From Domibacillus robiginosus (lineage in GTDB: Bacteria > Bacillota > Bacilli > Bacillales > Domibacillaceae), in contig NZ_LAHL01000013.1 in assembly GCF_000966195.1 (NCBI RefSeq), positions 155,447 to 219,446 of the forward strand: a stretch of DNA of 64,000 nucleotides, in the 5' to 3' direction. The position numbers and the translations under genes are program-made. Each line of letters opens with the position of its first letter. Within the stretch, counting starts at the first letter, position 1. The notes beneath the pieces were generated by a model that was not told where the DNA came from, did not search any database, and saw nothing but the letters and a program-made list of their open reading frames with translations. This document shows, piece after piece, positions 51,297 to 57,577 of the stretch.

Positions 51297-51452
51297 GATA
51301 CAAGAATTCCCCTTTCATTTCTAGCTCTTTCTAGTATCATACCACTTCCGCATGTGAATCAACCAACAAAAGCAAAAGTTTATCTTCTCTTCAAAACAAA
51401 CACCCCAAAATAAATTGTACCCATGTATGAAAAGGAAGGAATTATCAATACT

Positions 51453-51485
51453 AAAAAAGAGGACAGCCCGATGGCTGCCCCTCCA
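51453..51485 (-). terminator. Intrinsic terminator of the DUF1540 gene
   Basis: GAGGGGCAGCC / GGGCTGTCCTC around ATC, followed by six T on the minus strand. Confidence 0.88.
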
Positions 51486-51495
51486 TTTTTACAAC

Positions 51496-51651
51496 TTACA
51501 CTTCTGGTACAAATGTTTTACAATCGGTTTCTTCCTGTTTGGAGGCTTGCTTGCCTTTATGACTCACTACGTAAATAGACTCTGCGCCGCACTTGTTTCC
51601 GGAATTCCAGTACTTACAGTTATTCACTTCGCAAAGAACGTCTTTCGCCAT
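51496..51651 (-). CDS. DUF1540 small cysteine protein
   Basis: 51 residues: AKDVLCEVNNCKYWNSGNKC, then ESIYVVSHKGK and ETDCKTFVPEV. Four cysteines (about 7, 12, 21, 44) in the DUF1540 arrangement probably bind one metal. Such proteins are frequent in spore formers and their function is unknown. The ATG at 51651 follows AGGAGGTG; longer in-frame extension to 51699 has no site. Confidence 0.85.
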   Translation of the reverse strand: MAKDVLCEVNNCKYWNSGNKCGAESIYVVSHKGKQASKQEETDCKTFVPEV

Positions 51652-51778
51652 TGGTTTACACCTCCTGGACTTTAGTATGACCAAAATGAGTGTGACCAAT
51701 ACTGTTGTTTTAACGTTTGATTTCGCGTTATTAAGGGAACAGGCGAAACGATAATAAGACTAAACGGGGGCCATAAAC

Positions 51779-52714
51779 ATGGATAATGAGCAATTGGACG
51801 TCGTCATTGCAGGCGGTGGACCGGGCGGGTTAAATGCAGCGCTCGTTTTGGGCAGGTCGTTGAAAAAAGTGCTGGTTATTGATGAGGGCGAGCCAAGAAA
51901 CAGCGCTACACTGGTATCGCACGGTTTTTTAACAAGAGACGGCTCGAGCCCGAACGAGATCAGAGAAATTGCCAGACAGCAATTAAAAACGTATCCAAAT
52001 GTCACTTTTATGATGGATGTTATAGAAGACGTTGAACGAAAAAACGGTCTTTTTTATGTAAAAACGAAAAATGGAAAAACAGCGTCCGGCAAAAAAATGA
52101 TTTTTGCCACCGGAATGAAGGACCATCTGCCCAATATTCCGGGTTTAAAAGAAGTCTATGGAAAAACAGTTTTTCACTGCCCGTACTGTGACGGCTGGGA
52201 ACGGCAGCATGATCCTATTGCACTTTTTGCTCAAGGAAAAGCACTCCTTCCTTTTGTGAAGCTTATTTTCAATTGGAGCCATGACTTAATGATTTTTTCA
52301 AACGGACCTGCCGGCATAACAGCAGAGGAAAGAGAACAGCTTGAGCACTACGGCATTCCACTGATTGAAACACCTATCGCCGAGCTGAAGTCTACAGACG
52401 GCCAATTAAAAAAAGTAATTTTACAGAGCGGAGAAAGTATCCATCGCAGTGGTGGATTTATGGCTTCCACTGGAGAACGCCAGAGCTCTATTCTTCCAGC
52501 CCGGCTTGGCATCCCGCTCAATGATAAAAATGAATACGTAACCGGACAGCATGGACAAACAGAATTAAAGGATTTGTTTATTATCGGAGATGCTAAAAAC
52601 ACATTTACAAGCCTGGTCGGTGCTGCGAGTCAGGGCTATGAAGCCGCCGTAAAAATAAACGGGGATTTGGCAGCGGAAAACTGGGCAGCCGGTCTGAAAA
52701 CAACTTCTCGCTAG
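51779..52714 (+). CDS. Thioredoxin reductase-like FAD/NAD(P) oxidoreductase with CPYC motif
   Basis: 311 residues. FAD-binding VVIAGGGPGGLNAALVLGRS, acidic end of strand 2 VLVIDEGEPRNSA, FATGMKDHLPNIPGL, redox pair in VFHCPYCDGWER, C-terminal FIIGDAKNTFTSLVGAASQG. The NAD(P)-binding GxGxxG of true TrxB is replaced by ALFAQGKALLPF. This and the CPYC pair are reminiscent of TrxR-like dithiol oxidases (GliT/HlmI group) and of poorly known Bacillus homologues. Substrate unknown. GGGGGCC lies before the ATG. An OsmC-type protein follows by 87 bases, possibly in the same transcript. Confidence 0.82.
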   Translation: MDNEQLDVVIAGGGPGGLNAALVLGRSLKKVLVIDEGEPRNSATLVSHGFLTRDGSSPNEIREIARQQLKTYPNVTFMMDVIEDVERKNGLFYVKTKNGKTASGKKMIFATGMKDHLPNIPGLKEVYGKTVFHCPYCDGWERQHDPIALFAQGKALLPFVKLIFNWSHDLMIFSNGPAGITAEEREQLEHYGIPLIETPIAELKSTDGQLKKVILQSGESIHRSGGFMASTGERQSSILPARLGIPLNDKNEYVTGQHGQTELKDLFIIGDAKNTFTSLVGAASQGYEAAVKINGDLAAENWAAGLKTTSR

Positions 52715-52801
52715 GCGGTTTCTCCGCAGCCCATTTCGTGTTTAATTTTTCTGAACTGCGGCAAGCTATACGAGCATGCCATACAACAGGAGGATCGATA
52801 C

Positions 52802-53248
52802 ATGGATTTAAAAGACAAAATGACTTTTCATGTAACCGGTACAACGGAAAAATTAAGAACGACTATTCAATCAAAGCAGCACACAATCATATTGGATGAA
52901 CCACCAGCAGTTGGCGGCGGTGATAAGGGGCCCGATCCCCTTTCGTATCTTCTTGCTTCTTTAGCCGGCTGTGAAAATATTGTCGCTTACATGGTAGCGC
53001 AGGAAATGAATTTTGACCTTCAGTCTATGGAAATAGATGCAAAAGGGCAGCTGGACCCACTCGGCATGCGTGGAGAGCCGGAAGTCCAGGTGTTTTTTGA
53101 GAAAGTCTGGTTTAAAGCAAAAGTTTCAACAAATGAGTCCGAAGAGCGACTGGCAGAATTAAAAGAAAAAACAGATGCCCGCTGCCCTGTCCTGACACTG
53201 TTGAGAGCAGCCGGCGTTGAATTAGAAACAGAATGGGTAAAAGCATAA
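52802..53248 (+). CDS. OsmC/Ohr-family protein
   Basis: 148 residues: KQHTIILDEPPAVGGGDKGP, PLSYLLASLAGCENIVAYMV with the first cysteine, LAELKEKTDARCPVLTLLRA with the second. The two cysteines are the peroxidatic/resolving pair of OsmC-like hydroperoxide reductases. GGAGGATC precedes the ATG. Together with the upstream CPYC flavoprotein it suggests a thiol or peroxide defence pair. Confidence 0.88.
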   Translation: MDLKDKMTFHVTGTTEKLRTTIQSKQHTIILDEPPAVGGGDKGPDPLSYLLASLAGCENIVAYMVAQEMNFDLQSMEIDAKGQLDPLGMRGEPEVQVFFEKVWFKAKVSTNESEERLAELKEKTDARCPVLTLLRAAGVELETEWVKA

Positions 53249-53259
53249 TAAATATCCCG

Positions 53260-53291
53260 GTCAGCCCCAAATGCGTTTGGGCTGACTTTTC
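53260..53291. terminator. Terminator between the OsmC and SCO genes
   Basis: GTCAGCCC(C)AAA / TTTGGGCTGAC with a short loop and TTTT on the plus strand; the SCO gene's minus-strand stop touches it. Confidence 0.85.
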
Positions 53292-53868
53292 ATTTTATTA
53301 GCTGGATAAGATGCTCGGTCGTTTTTTCAATATCCACTCTTTCCGTTCCTGATGCCATCTCATGCACCGCTCTAATCTGGCCGCCCGCATCTACAATATA
53401 CATGGATGTTGAATGAGTAATCACGCCTTCTTCGCTTTTTTCATATACCATATTAAACTGCCTGGCGTAATTTTCTGTTTCCTGTTCGGAGCCTCTCAAA
53501 AACAGCCAGTTAGGTGAAGTAATCCCAAACGCTTCCTTATATTGCAAAATGACTGGAGCTGTATCGAATGCCGGGTCAAGCGTGACCGATAAAATACCAT
53601 ATTGATTTTCTGATATTCCTTTTTCAGCCAATGCCTGCTGCAGCTTTTTTAAATCCTGCATTGTAAACGGACAGATATCCGGGCACTTCGTGTAAAAAAA
53701 AGCTACCAGCATGGGCTTTCCTTCTAGTGAAAAATCACTTCCACTCACTTCCTGCAAGGAGGCTCCTTCCACTTTTCCAAGCTTCGGCAAGTCTGATAAA
53801 GAGGTCCACACGTAAAAAATGAACAAGCAGCCTGCTAATGCAGCAGCCGAAACGATGACCTGCTTCAC
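53290..53868 (-). CDS. SCO1/SenC-family copper chaperone (thioredoxin-like)
   Basis: 192 residues. An N-terminal membrane anchor (VIVSAAALAGCLFIFYVWTS), then PMLVAFFYTKCPDICPFTMQ with the copper-binding C-x3-C, and the third ligand histidine in EEGVITHSTSMYIVDAGG. SCO proteins deliver copper to extracytoplasmic cuproenzymes. In the Mn-oxidising Bacillus SG-1, the mnx cluster contains a SCO-like gene (mnxC), so copper loading of the MnxG-like oxidase at 57.6 kb is a reasonable inference. The GTG at 53868 is chosen for AAAGGGG upstream and the membrane anchor that follows. It ends an operon with the two membrane proteins upstream. Confidence 0.85.
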   Translation of the reverse strand: MKQVIVSAAALAGCLFIFYVWTSLSDLPKLGKVEGASLQEVSGSDFSLEGKPMLVAFFYTKCPDICPFTMQDLKKLQQALAEKGISENQYGILSVTLDPAFDTAPVILQYKEAFGITSPNWLFLRGSEQETENYARQFNMVYEKSEEGVITHSTSMYIVDAGGQIRAVHEMASGTERVDIEKTTEHLIQLIK

Positions 53869-53884
53869 TTCCTGATTCCCCTTT

Positions 53885-54325
53885 CTACAACCGCAATGAA
53901 TGACGAATGGACAGTAATACGCACGAATAAAAGCAAGCAGCCACAAATGGGATACTGTACAAATCGACAGCAGCCGCTGATTCGACAGGAATTCTGCATA
54001 AAGCTGGATTTTGCAGCACAGCTCCAAACATTGTACCCATTGCTCCGCCCATCGCTCCATTGTACAATCCCGTTAATTGGGCCGGTGTTCGCAGCAAAGC
54101 ACCGAATTTCCAGCCAATCCATATACCAAGAAGCAAAGAAGCAGCATATAGATCCGGAAAAAGCAGAATGGTGTACATGCTAAAAAGAAAAGACGCAAGC
54201 ATGGTGATGGACATACAAATGACCAGCGTAAAATGATCATCGAAAAGCAGCCGCTTTTTCCTTAACAAATGATAAACCCGGTATAATCCAATTCCGCTCC
54301 AACCGCTTAAAAGCAAAGTAAACAT
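53885..54325 (-). CDS. Small membrane protein, paralogue of the adjacent gene
   Basis: 146 residues, four predicted helices. A central stretch GLYNGAMGGAMGTMFGAVL corresponds to GLTNGFIVGLMAPMLGSVL of its upstream neighbour, so the two are tandem paralogues. I do not recognise the family with certainty; glycine- and methionine-rich helices could suit metal or complex assembly. The ATG at 54325 follows GAAGGAATTG and is eight bases after the neighbour's stop. Lying between it and a SCO gene, it may correspond to a membrane component of an mnx-like locus. Confidence 0.75.
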   Translation of the reverse strand: MFTLLLSGWSGIGLYRVYHLLRKKRLLFDDHFTLVICMSITMLASFLFSMYTILLFPDLYAASLLLGIWIGWKFGALLRTPAQLTGLYNGAMGGAMGTMFGAVLQNPALCRIPVESAAAVDLYSIPFVAACFYSCVLLSIRHSLRL

Positions 54326-54333
54326 CAATTCCT

Positions 54334-54753
54334 TCACGACCTTTGAATAGAAATAACGATAAAAAGAATACAGAACAAAAAAAGACCGTGAATAAACCAA
54401 ATTAGTTGTCCCGGCATATCCAGTACTGACCCCAGCATGGGAGCCATCAGGCCGACAATAAAGCCATTTGTTAACCCGGCCAAACAGGTTTGATAATCAA
54501 AAAGCAGCCCGAATGCTGCGCCTGCCGCCACACCAATTGCTGCGGAAATGATCGTAATCAGTGTAAAGTGAAAGGGAAACAATAAAATAAAAACAATCCC
54601 AGCCAGCAGGGCTGCAACTCCGCCCATTACCTGACTGATATTCATTCCGAGCTGAATACCAATCAACTTTTTCCGGCGGAATACATAAACAAATAAAATG
54701 CTGTATAGTAATAAGTCTATCGCCAAAAGGTATGCCAGGGTAATTTCCTTCAT
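54334..54753 (-). CDS. Small membrane protein, paralogue of the adjacent gene
   Basis: 139 residues, four predicted helices: YLLAIDLLLYSILFVYVF, VMGGVAALLAGIVFILLFPF, FTLITIISAAIGVAAGAAFG, LIWFIHGLFLFCILFIVISI. It carries the same G-L-x-N-G-x3-G-x-M motif as the downstream gene. GAGGTGCG lies before the ATG. First gene of a likely three-gene operon ending in the SCO chaperone. Function not recognised. Confidence 0.75.
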   Translation of the reverse strand: MKEITLAYLLAIDLLLYSILFVYVFRRKKLIGIQLGMNISQVMGGVAALLAGIVFILLFPFHFTLITIISAAIGVAAGAAFGLLFDYQTCLAGLTNGFIVGLMAPMLGSVLDMPGQLIWFIHGLFLFCILFIVISIQRS

Positions 54754-54871
54754 TTTCGCACCTCACGTTCACTGGCTGAATAAGTTAATAAAAACAGCTG
54801 CTGTGCCATTTTTGCTTTTTATAGCTATGCGTGTTGTTAAGCAGATATCTCTTTTGGTCATAAATATAAAT

Positions 54872-54897
54872 AAGACCCCTTTCAGCTCAGGGGTCTT
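54872..54897 (-). terminator. Terminator of the zinc-finger spore protein gene
   Basis: AAGACCCCT / AGGGGTCTT with an eight-base loop; the minus strand continues TTATTTATATTTATG. Confidence 0.75.
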
Positions 54898-54919
54898 ACC
54901 AAACCTTAAAGGGGCTGCT

Positions 54920-55585
54920 TTATTTCTTTTCCAGCAAAACAAAATCTTTGAATGTGAACATAGCGGCTGTTACTGTTGCGGCTGCTTCCGGCTCTTCCTC
55001 TTCTTCTTCCAGCCCTAGCACGTCGACTTCCTCTTCTTCCGGCTCTGCTGCTTCTGCGCTGTAGGAAACAGCATTGAAAACAACTTTTGCATCATCATCC
55101 TTACTCAGTACTGTGATGCGAATTTCAAATGAAAGAACTGGTGTTGCCAAAGGACCGCCTGTTAGTAAGTCCCCAAAAAAGTGCTGTGTCTGATGGCACG
55201 GAATTTTTGTTTTTTCTGCAGGCATGACCGGTACAGCCATCGCTTTCATTGGAACGGCCATACCAACAGGTGTAGTTGCAAGTCCAGCAGAAATAGCAGG
55301 GTCACCCCAGTTTAACACCTCTACTTTCACCTCAACTGCATTTTTATCAAAGTTTGTAACAGATACCCATAGTTCTTGGGCAGCTTGAGCAGCTGCGGAT
55401 GTTGCATTTGAAATAGGTCCTGACGTATACACTCTCTTGTGTTTTTTATCTTTACATTCCATTTTCTTTTCCTCCTTTTTATAATGATCAAGATTTTTTT
55501 TGTAATGATACGCATTACAACGTTTGCAATTTTTTGCCTTAGGATTATTCTTGTATCGGCAGTGGTTGCATTTCCAGGTATGCAT
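54920..55585 (-). CDS. RanBP2-type zinc-finger protein with acidic tail (probable spore-surface protein)
   Basis: 221 residues from the ATG at 55585. Residues 4-23 read WKCNHCRYKNNPKAKNCKRC, which fits W-x-C-x2-C-x3-N-x6-C-x2-C, the RanBP2-type zinc finger. A lysine-rich linker follows, then a region with SNATSAAAQAAQELWVSVTN, VEVKVEVLNWG, MKAMAVPVMPAEKTKI, FEIRITVLSKDDDAKVVFN, an acidic segment (EEEEEE) and FTFKDFVLLEKK. An internal ATG at 55462 (MECKDKKHKRVYTSG) has a stronger site, AAGGAGG, so a 180-residue form without the finger may also be made. A sigma-K-like promoter lies upstream. Family not otherwise recognised. Confidence 0.75.
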   Translation of the reverse strand: MHTWKCNHCRYKNNPKAKNCKRCNAYHYKKNLDHYKKEEKKMECKDKKHKRVYTSGPISNATSAAAQAAQELWVSVTNFDKNAVEVKVEVLNWGDPAISAGLATTPVGMAVPMKAMAVPVMPAEKTKIPCHQTQHFFGDLLTGGPLATPVLSFEIRITVLSKDDDAKVVFNAVSYSAEAAEPEEEEVDVLGLEEEEEEPEAAATVTAAMFTFKDFVLLEKK

Positions 55586-55638
55586 GTGTGCGCTAACCTC
55601 CTTCCTTTTTTTATTCCAAGTTTTTTTCTTGGTTCTAC

Positions 55639-55665
55639 ATCGTATGAACCTGCCAACACGCCCGT
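55639..55665 (-). promoter_or_regulatory. Possible sigma-K promoter of the zinc-finger spore protein
   Basis: Minus strand AC (55664-55665), 17 bases, then CATACGATG (55638-55646), close to the sigma-K consensus AC-N16/17-CATANNNTA. The same CATACGAT core occurs upstream of the gene at 62005. Confidence 0.45.
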
Positions 55666-55743
55666 ATAATGCGTCTAACCAATTTTGCTAACTTTTTTAA
55701 GCAATCTTCTTTTATTCTTTAAAGTTCTTATCCCGCAAAGCAA

Positions 55744-55773
55744 AAAACAACCTGCTGTTCAGGCTGTTTTTTT
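55744..55773 (+). other. Orphan hairpin with T run upstream of the mnxD-position gene
   Basis: AACAACCTG, loop CTGTT, CAGGCTGTT then TTTTT; one mismatch. It looks like a plus-strand terminator but no plus-strand gene ends here. It may shield the mnx-like operon from read-through or mark a lost gene. Confidence 0.4.
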
Positions 55774-55836
55774 ATCAGCATAATCATTCCAGGTGTACAT
55801 ATAAATTTTCTGTAGTCTGGCATAAGGGGGAATGTA

Positions 55837-56601
55837 ATGAAAACCGGTATGAGATTTGACCAATACCTTTCCGTTTTACTCGAAAAAAGAAAGCATGAAC
55901 CGCGGACTGAAAGCAAAATAATTGAAAAAAAAGTAAGCTTCAGCTCCCCTTCCGGATCAGTGCCTACAGAAGAAATACGCTTGTTTACTGAATACAAGGA
56001 ACAGGCAAACCTGCTGCAAATCGCAAAATCAGCGCCCGAAAAAAAGAAGTTCTTAATGCTTAAGAAGTTTCTTAAAATGAGACGGAATCAGCAGGTTATT
56101 GTTTTTTTGAAAAAGAATGACCAAGTTGTTGAAATAACAGGCAAGGTGAATGCAGTTGGCCGTGATTTTGTCATGCTCACAAGTATAAAAGAGCGGATCT
56201 GGATTCCTTTTCAAGCCATTGAATCTGCTAATATTCCAACAGGCATTCCTCTTTATTCCACCACCCATCAAAACGTTATTTATGATAACCAGCTCAAACA
56301 GCGTTTACTTTCCAATTTTGGCGAGACCGTTGCCGCAAGAGACGTGCTCATTCAGCAGTTTTATGAAGAAACCCTTTTAACCAACTTGAATTCCTGGAAG
56401 TCATTCTGGGTAAAAGTCGAGACTGAGAAAAAAACTTTACTCGGAAAAATTGAGGATACAGACGGCCAGATCCTCCGACTGTCTTTTGGGAAGGAAAAAT
56501 ATGAAATTAACGCTGCGCATATTGTCTCAATCCGAAGCATACGTTACATAAGCCTATTTCCATTAATTGTATCAAGGCTATTTCAAAGAATTACCAGGTG
56601 A
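55837..56601 (+). CDS. Two-barrel LSm/SH3-like protein in the mnxD position
   Basis: 254 residues, basic. Two segments share one pattern. About 87-135: QQVIVFLKKNDQVVEITGKV then NAVGRDFVMLTSIKERIWIP, FQAIESANI. About 187-235: SFWVKVETEKKTLLGKIEDT, DGQILRLSFGKEKYEINAAH, IVSIRSI. Each resembles a five-stranded small barrel, with G-K-V/I, D-F-V-x-L and a closing I-x-x-I strand. The N-terminal 80 residues are charged and probably helical. It lies first in a run of four plus-strand genes ending in the MnxG-like oxidase, where mnxD would be expected. AAGGGGGAA precedes the ATG. Function not known. Confidence 0.75.
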   Translation: MKTGMRFDQYLSVLLEKRKHEPRTESKIIEKKVSFSSPSGSVPTEEIRLFTEYKEQANLLQIAKSAPEKKKFLMLKKFLKMRRNQQVIVFLKKNDQVVEITGKVNAVGRDFVMLTSIKERIWIPFQAIESANIPTGIPLYSTTHQNVIYDNQLKQRLLSNFGETVAARDVLIQQFYEETLLTNLNSWKSFWVKVETEKKTLLGKIEDTDGQILRLSFGKEKYEINAAHIVSIRSIRYISLFPLIVSRLFQRITR

Positions 56602-56664
56602 ATGTGGTCTTCATTCTCCCATCGCACGCTTGTCGGCGAAACCATTTAGTAAAGGAGAAATAAA

Positions 56665-57237
56665 ATGAGCAAAAAACAGGATGAAAAAGAAAAACGAGAT
56701 GAAAACCTGATTGCCGAGGAAAATGAAACGGCAGTGCTAGAAAGCGAAAGCACGAGCGATGAACTAGAACGATCAGCGGACAACGCGGAAGAAAAAGAAC
56801 ATCCAGAAGAGCAAGAAAACGACGAAGAACAGGTTGAGGAAATAGAAGAAGAAGAGGAAGAAGAGGAAGAAGAGGAAGAAGAGGAAGAAGAGGAAGAAGA
56901 GGAAGAAGAAGAAGAAGAGGATGACGAGGAAGAAGAGGATGAGGAAGAAGAGGATGACGAGGACGATTTTATTGAAGAATTAACTGGTTTAATTGGCGAA
57001 AGTGTTTTGATTGTGACAGAGGCTTCTCAGCTAAATTTGCTTGGGCAGACATTCAGGCCAATTTTTTGCGGGCCTATCGTTGAAGTTGACGGAGGCCATC
57101 TGACGATTGATCCGGTTACCATTAAAATTTTAAATGCTCCGTTTTTTCAATTCCCAACACCGTTGTCTATTCCTATAGAAAAGATTGCTCAGCTGACACC
57201 TTGTTTTGATTGTGGAGAGCGATTCCCACTTATTTAA
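56665..57237 (+). CDS. MnxE-position protein with long poly-Glu/Asp extension and LSm-like C-terminal domain
   Basis: 190 residues. The first half is charged, with a nearly pure Glu/Asp run of over 40 residues (about 58-104). The C-terminal 85 residues (EELTGLIGESVLIVTEASQL, CGPIVEVDGGHLTIDPVTIK, TPLSIPIEKIAQLTPCFDCG) form a compact beta-rich domain ending in C-F-D-C. MnxE of Mn-oxidising Bacillus is a small protein of about 12 kDa partnering MnxF and MnxG; position and domain size fit, the acidic extension does not, to my knowledge. AAAGGAG lies before the ATG. The start of the next gene is 28 bases on. Confidence 0.75.
   Translation: MSKKQDEKEKRDENLIAEENETAVLESESTSDELERSADNAEEKEHPEEQENDEEQVEEIEEEEEEEEEEEEEEEEEEEEEEEEEDDEEEEDEEEEDDEDDFIEELTGLIGESVLIVTEASQLNLLGQTFRPIFCGPIVEVDGGHLTIDPVTIKILNAPFFQFPTPLSIPIEKIAQLTPCFDCGERFPLI
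56854..56907 (+). repeat. Six perfect GAGGAAGAA units coding poly-Glu
   Basis: A 9-base unit repeated six times without change, within a longer GAA/GAG tract. It is in frame with the MnxE-position gene and encodes glutamate only. Such tracts change length by slippage in multiples of three residues. Confidence 0.95.
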
Positions 57238-57265
57238 AAAAACAGATAAGGGGTGTGTAAACAAG

Positions 57266-57562
57266 ATGACCTTTTCTCTTCCAAATTCAGTAGACTTTGC
57301 CGGTATTCATAACGCAGCGCTCATCGACCATTTTGCAGCAGGTATTGGCCAGAAAGCCTTTATATTAACACCCTCCTACCCATTTATGTTTATTGGACAA
57401 ATCGTTTCTTTAATTGACAACCATGTTGAGCTGCTTGTTGAAACAACACATTTTGCGCAGCTGGAAAACCGCACCTGGATCATCAACGTACAAAATATAG
57501 AGGTGTTTTACATCGAATTTCCTGGTGAACCGTGCATTCCAGAGTTAAATGATATGGTGTAA
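57266..57562 (+). CDS. MnxF-position small protein with LSm-like fold
   Basis: 98 residues: TFSLPNSVDFAGIHNAALID, HFAAGIGQKAFILTPSYPFM, FIGQIVSLIDNHVELLVETT, RTWIINVQNIEVFYIEFPGE. The order of short strands with G-Q-I-V-x-L-x-D-x-x-V-E-L matches the barrel pattern of its neighbours. Known MnxF binds copper and forms a hexamer with MnxE under MnxG; size and position support the same role here. The ATG at 57266 follows AAGGGGTG. Fifteen bases separate it from the oxidase gene. Confidence 0.75.
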   Translation: MTFSLPNSVDFAGIHNAALIDHFAAGIGQKAFILTPSYPFMFIGQIVSLIDNHVELLVETTHFAQLENRTWIINVQNIEVFYIEFPGEPCIPELNDMV

Positions 57563-57577
57563 CAAGGAGGGAAAACG

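Noticed and set aside
56820..56970. Glu-coding tract as an assembly artefact or CRISPR-like repeat
   Set aside because: The frame stays open into a conserved-looking domain and there are no spacers; a sequencing check is still sensible for exact length.
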